A DNA stretch of 64,000 nucleotides from Batrachochytrium dendrobatidis JAM81. Lineage: Eukaryota; Chytridiomycota; Chytridiomycetes; Rhizophydiales. Shown one piece after another: positions 55,908 through 64,000 of the stretch. The stretch spans positions 207,929 to 271,928 of the forward strand of contig NW_006281118.1 in assembly GCF_000203795.2 (NCBI RefSeq), in the 5' to 3' direction. The notes below the pieces were generated by a model that had not been told where the DNA came from, did not search any database, and was given only the letters and a program-made list of their open reading frames with translations. The first letter of the stretch is position 1. Every line of letters begins with the position of its first letter. The position numbers and the translations under genes were made by a program.

Positions 55908-57516
55908 ATGTATCAGATTCAGCCCATTTTCATTACAATACTCGATACAATGCTGATTACTCTAGAATGCGTTATACTTGCGTTACAGACGGTTTCTGCA
56001 GTTCGACTTGCATTAGAATCACCAATTGGAACTACCAGTCAATCAAACAATAGACTGTCAAAGCGATCACCCGTTGTGTTGGATGGTGATATCAAGAAAT
56101 GCTACACAATTAAAGTCAATGCTGATGGAGTCAATGTATGTATCATGTCATGCATTGTAGTTTGATATCAATAATATTACATTGAATCAATCTCACACTT
56201 GTTTAAAATAGTTGGATTTATATGTCGATTCAACAATGTCTGATACAATCGTACCACTTCCTAGTTCAAGCAACGATGTAGGTTTGACTCCGCAACACAC
56301 TCCAAGTGGGGAACCCGTTACTATAGATTACAAAGGCGATGAGTATAGTGGAGTTAGTTCCAATGCAGTTGTGACGATTCCGGGTACTAGTATAACTGAC
56401 ATCAATTTACCAGTAGTAGCAGTTCAAAAACAATCACCAGATCTAGTTGGTATCAATCCAAATCTTGATGGAGTATTTGGGTTTGCCTATTCCTCGTTGT
56501 CAAAACATCATCCACAAACCACTGCAATGGATGTTTTGTACAATGGTGGTGTCATTCCCAATAACGAGATTGGTCTTCAACTATGTCCGTATGAAATGAC
56601 TTCAAATAGCTTCATCAATATAGGAAACACGGACGTAACTGCAAAATGCGGAACGGATGGAACAAGTGTTGCATGGGTACAATCACCATCAGACGATCAG
56701 TTTACTGTCAACATCAAGAGTATACTAGTCAATGACGAACCAGTGGATTTGCCCGAGGAATTCCAAAAAACAATAATGGAAAATGGACGTATTTTGTACT
56801 CGAGTGTGGAAACATGCTTTTTACATATGCGTTTTCCTGAAGTAGTCGTGGATGTGCTGATCAATGCTATTCTTGATAGTGGTGCAATCACTGTCAACAT
56901 TAATATATTTAGTGACAAACTCGGAAAAGTAATGGTTAAAAAAATATTTTCGCAAAACTACGCAATGCTTGAATCCGGTTTTGATATCGATTGGGGCAAG
57001 CTGCCAACGCTTTCAATTACAATGTTTGCTCAAAACCCCGTAACTGATGCCAATCGCAATTCCGTTGTAACAATCAAGTTGGGTCCCAAAGATTATATAC
57101 AGAGAGTTGATTCTAAAAATTGTAAATATTTGACAATTGTATGCAGTATGTGTTGTTTGATTAACCTGACTAATATACATGTTGGATTATAGTTAGATTT
57201 GCTATAAAAGCTGGTTCAAATGACAAAGCAGTTCTTGGTATACCATTTATGACCCAACTTGGATTGACATTTGATTTACAAAATAAACGCATTGGGTTTG
57301 GTGCTGTATGTGGATGCAAAGTCTCGACTAGCAAATATCCTACTATTTCAAACAGTTATCGAGTGCTCTGGCCATTACCACGGTAAGCTGCTTGATATTG
57401 GTGTGTGTATGTGTTAATTGATACTGATTATGAATTTGATGCATAGTGTTAGATTGCCTGAACAACCAAGTACTTCAGGTTCAAGTGGCACATTTATTCG
57501 CAGAAGGAAACCATAA
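55908..57516 (+). CDS. Pepsin-like (A1) aspartyl protease homologue, atypical DST motif, copy 2
   Basis: Four exons (55908-56135, 56212-57121, 57193-57382, 57453-57516) with the same phases as copy 1; 463 residues. Same layout: hydrophobic N terminus, KRSP pro-region, LDLYVDSTMSDTIVP, LDGVFGFAYSSLS, AILDSGAITV and VLGIPFMTQLGLTFD. The exon-2 donor follows a T instead of the G in copy 1 but gives the same phase. The C terminus is 22 residues shorter overall, with an RRRKP end. In exon 1 alone 16 of 76 residues differ from copy 1, while intron 1 is nearly the same. The atypical first motif is kept in both copies, so it is not a random lesion. Confidence 0.8.
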
Positions 57517-58409
57517 CTACAACTTATCAAGTAGTTGTACCTGAAAATGTTGGACATTGGTAATGTGAGACATATTAGGCAATTAATATAAAACAAATCA
57601 GAATCCATACGCAACGCATAACTGTTTGATGCAATGACTATCGTCACCTTTTATGCAATAACTATAGGGTAACAAGTGACTTTATCAGTTATGTTGTTTA
57701 AATCACGGATACGCATAACTGTCATATTATTTTTATAAAAGGGTCAACCTTTTACTCTATTAAACAACACAATCAACATATTGGTTCATTTTTTCACGCT
57801 TATCTTTGACTTTTGTGATATTCCTCCAAACTATATACAACATCAATATGTCGTCATATATCCACAAGCAACACTACCAACAGTTGAAAACCTAATAGCA
57901 AATACACATTATGAGCAACAAGACCATTGACACACAACACATACATTGGAATTATGAACAAGATGCTTATAGATATTGAAAACACCAAGAAACAACTAGA
58001 TGAACTCGATACTCGACAATCACCACATACATTCAGTGTTGCACCAATTTGTTGATTGCAATATCACCACATAATGTTGGAAAATACAGCATGTCAATGG
58101 TACATCAATGGTACATGAACAGACGCTAAACATCAGTCAATATACATGTCAAAATACACCACAATTAGTCGAGTTTCAAATGGTCACATACAACACATTC
58201 AACACGAATTATAAATGTCTGAAAACCGTGCATATGCATGCTCAATCAATGGTGATATACCATATACACAATCAGTTTAAATATGGCTGGGAAATAACTG
58301 CTATTGATCAAGTTATATGCGTTCAAAGTGGATCATTTGCATCATCACAATCGCGTACTAAATGGTCGATTTCACAACCAATACATAAGCCTGTGCTGAT
58401 ATGGTGACA

Positions 58410-59110
58410 TGACAATACTTGTATATACTTGGTATTGTATCATGTGCAATTTCAATGCAATCCATGCATGTTTGATAACACAGTAATTGAATAGCTGACG
58501 TTTTGTAGGTTGGATATTATAGTCGATGTTTGGCGTGTCAATAACTCGGTCTACAATGGTCGTACAATGTCGAAATCAACTGCAATGTATGGCACACATA
58601 TAGTCATGTATTGTGTATATGATTACGTTGTCATTGGGGCAGTATATCAATGTGTATCATGACCATCAAATGCATGTCCGAAAGTGTCGTTTTGACGTGT
58701 TTGATGTCGAATATCTTGACCAATACTGACACTAGTTGCATGAAACTGCTACAGTATATGCACATGGCATTGGTATGTACGATGCATGCATGTATTGCCA
58801 TGAAATTACAAAAAAATATACAATTTATACTTACCACTAGTATTTGACATGATACCAAGATTGGATATATTTTGACCAATACTGACACTAGTTGCATGAG
58901 ATTGACACTGAACATGAGTATACATGCATACTATATACTGGACATGCATCAGGCCATATCGTCAACTAAATTGGAAACATATTATAATCACGACTGTCGA
59001 CTGAATTGGACGCAACTGGAACACATTCAAAACACACGATACTACACTGTAGTTTGGACTGTATACACATCATATATTCATGTTACAATGGCCGATACAT
59101 TCACTTGATT
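58410..59110. repeat. Diverged direct duplication, left copy
   Basis: Matches 60430-61330: ACTAGTTGCATGAAACTGCTACAGTATATGCACATGGCATTGGTATG-like text is at 58731-58780 and 60961-61006, and CAATGCAATCCATGCATGTTTG at 58453 and 60489. Spacing about 2.05-2.25 kb. Both copies contain broken coding-like frames. Confidence 0.8.
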
Positions 59111-59189
59111 ACAATACATATCGATGACTGGCATATTCACTAACGATTGATTGTGTAATGTATGAATATCAAATGCACTGTATAGTTTA

Positions 59190-59860
59190 ATTGACGAGTG
59201 TATTTGACGAGTATTTAAACTAGTATTCTGACCGGTATTTGACGATTGTTTGACGATTGTTTAATCCACATATTGACCAGTTGTCTGACTAGTATTTAGA
59301 CTGTTATTCTGACTTGTATTTTGACGAGTATTTTAACTAGTATTTGACCTGCATTCTGACCAGTTGTTTGATTAGTTTAGCCTGCATTTCAACCTGCATT
59401 CTGACCAGTTGTTGACGATTGTTTAACGATTGTTTAAACCTGCATTCTGACCAGTTGTTTGACTGTTATTCTGACTTGTATTTGACGAGTATTTTGACGA
59501 GTATTTGACGAGTGTATTTGACGAGTGTTTGATTAGTTTAACCAGTATTTCAACCTGCATTCTGACCAGTTGTTTGACGATTGTCCAGACCTGCATTCTG
59601 ACTAGTTGTTTGACTGTTATTCTGACCTGTATTTGATCATATTTGACGAGTATTTTGACTAGTATTTGACCAGTGTTTGACGAGTGTATTTTGACTAGTT
59701 TAGCCTGCATTTCAACCTGTTGTTTGACTAGTTTAGCCTGCATTCTGACCAGTATTCTGACCAGTATTTGACGATTGTCCAGACCTGCATTCTGACTAGT
59801 TGTTTGGCTAGTTGTTGGACCTGTATTCTGACTAGTTGTTTGACCAATTGTTTGTAAAAA
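59190..59860. repeat. Minisatellite of TTTGACnAGT-type units
   Basis: About 670 bases of irregular units of roughly 10-25 bases built from TGACCAGT, TGACGAGT, TGACTAGT, TTGTTTGA, GTATTTGA and CCTGCATTCTGA. Higher-order blocks such as CCTGCATTCTGACCAGTTGTTTGAC recur several times. The 160-codon minus-strand ORF across it (Gln/Val/Ser-rich) is a by-product of the repeat. Confidence 0.85.
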
Positions 59861-60235
59861 ACTACAGTCGTTCATACTCGAATACATGGTCAATGGCTCA
59901 ACCAATACTACAGTTACACATACTACAGCTTGATGACAATGACAGTAACACTGTTACGATGACTGTTTCAAGTTTGTGCAAAACTACAGCCAACAAAAAT
60001 AGGGATTCGGACAAAACTGCATTGACTGGTGTGTGTCGAGTATGTCGATTCAACCAACACATGGCAACACTACTGCGTCTCTGGTTATACAACAGCATAC
60101 ACATGGCCATGTATGACGACTGTCAAACTGTATGCAACAATCGAGTGTTCAAGTGTTGGGTAAAGTCGAATAACGACCAGAATTACACGATTTAATAAAC
60201 TCGATTGTACACTGTCAGGCTACAAACCTTGATCG

Positions 60236-60325
60236 TTTTTACAGTTATTGATAGTTATTGATGGTCATTGACAGTTATTGATAGTCATTAGTAGTCATTG
60301 ACAGTCATTGATAGTCACTGTCCAA
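60236..60325. repeat. Short tandem repeat, (A)GT(C/T)ATTGA units
   Basis: About eight units of 9-12 bases (TTATTGATAG, TCATTGACAG and variants) in a row, directly right of the last coding-like fragment. Confidence 0.8.
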
Positions 60326-60429
60326 CAACACAGTCACAATAATATATTTACGACTATAATCATGCCTGATTTGGAGCGTTTTGTTGGCATATATTATGGT
60401 CCATTACACAACCAATACATGATATCATG

Positions 60430-61330
60430 TCAGTTTGATGCCATGACAATACATGTATATACTTGATATTGTATCATGTCCAGTTTCAATGCAATCCATG
60501 CATGTTTGTTGGCACAACACTGTAATATATGATGGTTTTCTTGACGACATGCTGGGACAGTATGAGCTAGTCGATAATATGTTAATAACTTGGTCAGTAG
60601 TGGTCGTACAATGTCAATGTCAACTGATATCGAATCAGAACGATATACTACATGTATTTTTGACGCATTTGCATACAAGATAAATTGTTGATTGACTGAT
60701 AGACACGATACTAGATTAAAATAACAAGTAGAGCTCGTCGTTTCAAACCAATTGCAAACTAAAAACTTTAATATCGACTATGACCACAAAAGTCGACCAA
60801 ATGACTTGGTATGCACCACATATATGTAATTATGTGTTGCGGATCGAATTATGATGTCACTGACGCACTATGGTCAATATCTGACATGGAATGGGCCGAC
60901 TAAAGTCCGAAAATGACGTTTTGACGTGTTTGATGTCGTATATCGTCGTCAATAGTGACACTAGTTGCATGAAACTGCTACAGTATATGCACATGGCATT
61001 GGTATGTACAATGCATGCATGTGTTGACATGCGATACATGCAAAAAATACAACTTGCACATAGCACGAATATTTGACATGAAACTGGAAATGCGTGTATC
61101 TCGATGAATAATGACACTACATGCATGCGATTGATACTGGACATGTATGTATATACATACTATATATTGGACATGCATCATGGCATGTTGTCAACTAAAC
61201 TAGCAACATGTTATAGTCACGACTGTCGACCGAATTGGACACGTCGGTATACACTCAAAACACGACTTATTGCGCTGTGGTTTGGACTGTATACATATCA
61301 TGTATATATATTACAATGGTCAATATATCA
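60430..61330. repeat. Diverged direct duplication, right copy
   Basis: Partner of 58410-59110, longer by insertions; the minisatellite lies between the two copies. Confidence 0.8.
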
Positions 61331-63129
61331 ATACGATAGCATCAATATTGACAAAGTTGGATATATTGTCCGAATATCAGACATGGTATCCTGTCCGAAT
61401 GTCCGGATAATATCAGACACGAGTGGTTAGTATGACGTTTGGAGTGTCCGAATGCGGATATATTAATGCAGCGGTCAATTATGGTGGTGATCAGCATACG
61501 TATGCATTGGATTACGGCTCAATTGCCGGGTTTTTTTTGTACGAATATTGGGTGGTGATGCAAATGCAGCCATATGCCTATACAGTACTGCATTGGTTGA
61601 CTCGATGACATGTATATACACATTACAATATGGTAACAATATGGTAACAATACAGAGTTACAATGGCTGTTGTATAGGGTCAAAATAAACGGTTGAATAG
61701 TATTGAAATACGACACAAAATCATGCAAAAAAACAACGCATTGTGGGGTAATGATACACTCATGATACACTGTATGATGGTGGTCGGATCACTGTGATAT
61801 TGGACAGTAACATGCATACATGTTGTATACACAACCAGTTGAAATATGGATACAATCCGAGTGTTACTGATGGGACTACAAATGATTGCAATAAAATTGT
61901 AATGATCAAGCGTAATTGAACATGTACAAAACGCACGTCCCACACATGGACAACACACTGCAATTCAATGGCACAGTACATGATGACGATGCAAGCGATA
62001 TGTAAGTATATGTATATGGATATGGAGGTACGATGATTGCGGATACAATGGTGTACAGATCAACAGTGAATGGAGCACAAACAACAATGGAGCATGGACA
62101 TTATAATGCGTACAAAAAGATGATCACTACAGCAACACACACTAGATACAGTTTTGATGACAGGATGGTAATACAGCAATCAAACCGGCAGTATGCGATA
62201 CAGTATAACGTATAGCATTGTATAAAGTGATGATGAATGGCCATTGATTGATATTGGTGACGAATACAGACTGGAATGTATGGTCATGGCACGACGATAA
62301 TTGACATGTAAAACGGCCAAGTAATATTAAATTGCCGAGACGTTACCAAAGCAATGTTTTTGAACAAACCATTTGGCATAATCAGAAAAATAACGAGACT
62401 TAAACAGGGTCATTTATTCAGTGTGGAAGGATCCAAGAACCGGATATCTGTGAGAGCACAACCCGATGAAATAACTCGGCGGGCAGAACAGATCGGTGCA
62501 GCACACATTGATAGGCTTTTGATAGCTAGCCAATTGTAATTATCACTTGGAACGTCCCCGCCGTATTTGTTGATATGGAGGGAGCAGCGTTTGTCGGAGC
62601 AATCCGTCGGGTAATTATTAATTGGTGCTCATTGATGGGTTAGCACTATGTGGTTTTTGGTTTCCACCCCGAAGCTATGCACAATGGTAGATTTGGGTGA
62701 CTCGGAATATAATGGCTAAATTATAGTGATGATAATGGCACTACTGACAGCGATGACAGTATTCGGCACGACCATATCTGTTACTATAATGCTTTTTGAT
62801 ATGAATCAGCAGTTTTTTGAACGGCATATTGGGCCCGACAGGGTGATTTGATGACCTACACAACCGAGATTAGCACGGAATGCGTGAAGCAAAACCGAAT
62901 TGATTAGGAAGTGTACAGAACCAGATGAACCAATGGCTTGAAAAAGCAAATGTTGATGTTTAGGATGTGATGTGGTTGCAATATTTGGATTTCCAGATTT
63001 TTTGATCTTGATTTGGATATGCAATTACTACAATGTGGATACCGTGAATGTGTATTGAACAGTTGGACAAGATGGATTGGGACAACTAGCGAGGTTTAAA
63101 TCTTAGTAGTACCAATTATTATATATGGA

Positions 63130-63290
63130 GTAATGATTTGACTGGGCCAATTTGGATTTGGATTAGATTTGTGGATTTTGAATTTTTGGATTTTCGGATT
63201 CGGATTCATAATTTTAAATTGAATTTGATTTGGATTGTATTTGGATTGGGTTTAAATTTGATTCTAATTGAATTTGATTCAATACCAAAT
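63130..63290. repeat. Low-complexity GGATTT/TTTGGATT tract
   Basis: About 160 bases in which TTTGGATT, GGATTTG and AATTTGATT recur with no fixed period; strand-asymmetric (G over C). No coding potential seen. Confidence 0.75.
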
Positions 63291-63628
63291 AGCTTGGTAC
63301 AATGATTACAGTGCACACCATATATGATGATTACCGCGAAAAATACCAGCGCAATTGTTTTAAACCAGTGGGTTCCATGTAGGAACCAACCGATTCAACT
63401 GAACACTACACAAATGGGGTAAACACATGGTAGACACATGACGAATAAACATTAATGTAAGCGATTTTGAGTGATTGGAACAAAAGGTGATGTGCACGAC
63501 GTAAACAAGACGGCAAAGCAACACAAGAACCGTGATGATCAAGGGGAAAATGGTATTCGAAACACAATGTTGGGGTTGATATGTTGAACGAGGGACTGCG
63601 ACAGTGGAGTATTGTCATTTGATGACAA

Positions 63629-63846
63629 ATGTCCACTTGGGAATGATACAATTGGGTATTGTTTCCACAAACGGGCAAGCCAAACATGGTAACACATGGT
63701 TGGTGAGTTGCGTTTGGAATGGACGGCGTTGTTGTACTTGGTACAATGACAATGTCCACTTGGGAATGATACAATTGGGTATCGTTTCCTCAGACGCGGC
63801 AAGCCAAACATGGTAACATGGTTGGTGAGTTGGGTTTGGAATGGAC
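63629..63846. repeat. Tandem duplication with 123-base period
   Basis: GTCCACTTGGGAATGATACAATTGGGTAT occurs at 63631 and 63754, and each copy continues through AAGCCAAACATGGTAACA and GTTTGGAATGGAC. The copies differ at few sites plus a small indel. Confidence 0.85.
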
Positions 63847-64000
63847 CCCACTTGATGTGGGAGTCTGACCATGCCATGGCATGTGCATTATTGCATATAA
63901 CATGGTATGGTACCGGTTTCGTCACCGGGGACTTGGTCAGATAATGACCGAGACCAAACAGACGCCGTACCGCGAGGTATGTGTCGAGGGGGAGTGGGAT

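Larger units (their letters stand above)
45235..57550. repeat. 12-kb effector block, copy 2 (tandem segmental duplication)
   Basis: Partner of 26765-39505, same orientation. The Crinkler locus here lacks the frameshift of copy 1 but shares the stop. The gene at 46123 is shorter and strongly diverged from 27671, and the protease at 55908 has a shorter C terminus because of the missing 165 bases. Confidence 0.92.
57517..64000. other. 6.5 kb gene-poor repeat-rich region
   Basis: No gene is supported. ORFs of 60-120 codons (58108-58407, 59836-60195, 61104-61430, 61423-61608, 62033-62215, 62354-62539) start or stop abruptly, lack family motifs and are mixed with repeats listed separately. Those at 58872-59108 and 61104-61430 are related by the local duplication. 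From about 62.3 kb the base composition is less AT-rich, suggesting a change of sequence origin towards the window's end. Confidence 0.5.

Noticed and set aside
59423..59905. 160-codon minus-strand ORF
   Set aside because: Lies wholly in a minisatellite and has a Gln/Val/Ser repeat with no domain.
63406..63925. Overlapping minus-strand ORFs of 85-128 codons
   Set aside because: They arise from the 123-base tandem duplication; repeated FPSGH-type peptides appear in several frames and no start or domain is convincing.

Overview
The window looks like nuclear DNA of a flagellated chytrid fungus of the Batrachochytrium type, most likely the amphibian pathogen B. dendrobatidis or a close relative. 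Genes are split by short GT-AG introns (43-187 nt, mostly under 130). An IQUB-type radial-spoke gene implies a motile zoospore. The right-hand two thirds carry an S41-like secreted peptidase, families of small secreted proteins, a pepsin-like protease pair and Crinkler/RHS-type P-loop genes, the repertoire expected of these chytrids. The species call is inference from gene content.

Region 1 (1-20.5 kb) is ordinary gene-dense DNA: IQUB (5' end outside the window), a Sec14/CRAL-TRIO protein, a TPR-metallo-beta-lactamase fusion, a 1,783-residue FHA-domain protein, MsrA, an NAA38-like LSM protein and a secreted S41-family peptidase. The only odd structure is a 0.74-kb inverted repeat made of a decayed coding fragment at 4.88-5.62 kb.

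Region 2 (21-57.5 kb) is a gene-sparse secreted-protein/effector island built by duplication. A block of about 12.5 kb (26,765-39,505) recurs at 45,235-57,550, about 18.2-18.5 kb downstream. Each copy has the same order: a secreted repeat protein with a KRSRKRP basic patch, 2.8 kb of decayed DNA, a Crinkler-type gene, 4.3 kb of decayed DNA, and a four-exon pepsin-like protease. A second module (minus-strand MKLAV secreted coiled-coil gene) is at 24.6-26.2 and 39.9-41.5 kb. A third (secreted protein with candidate PP1-docking motifs SILK and KVHF) is at 22-24.5 and 43.1-44.8 kb.

Both Crinkler loci have the same in-frame stop right after the ubiquitin-like head. The first locus also has a frameshift. 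The two heads differ by nine amino-acid replacements against two silent changes, although the DNA immediately upstream is identical. The two proteases have an atypical first catalytic motif (DST instead of DTG).

Region 3 (57.5-64 kb) has no gene I can support. It holds a diverged 2.1-kb-spaced direct duplication, a minisatellite of about 0.7 kb, short-period repeats and many coding-like fragments broken by stops. Splice sites, frame joins and difference counts were worked out by hand; no alignment or database search was run.
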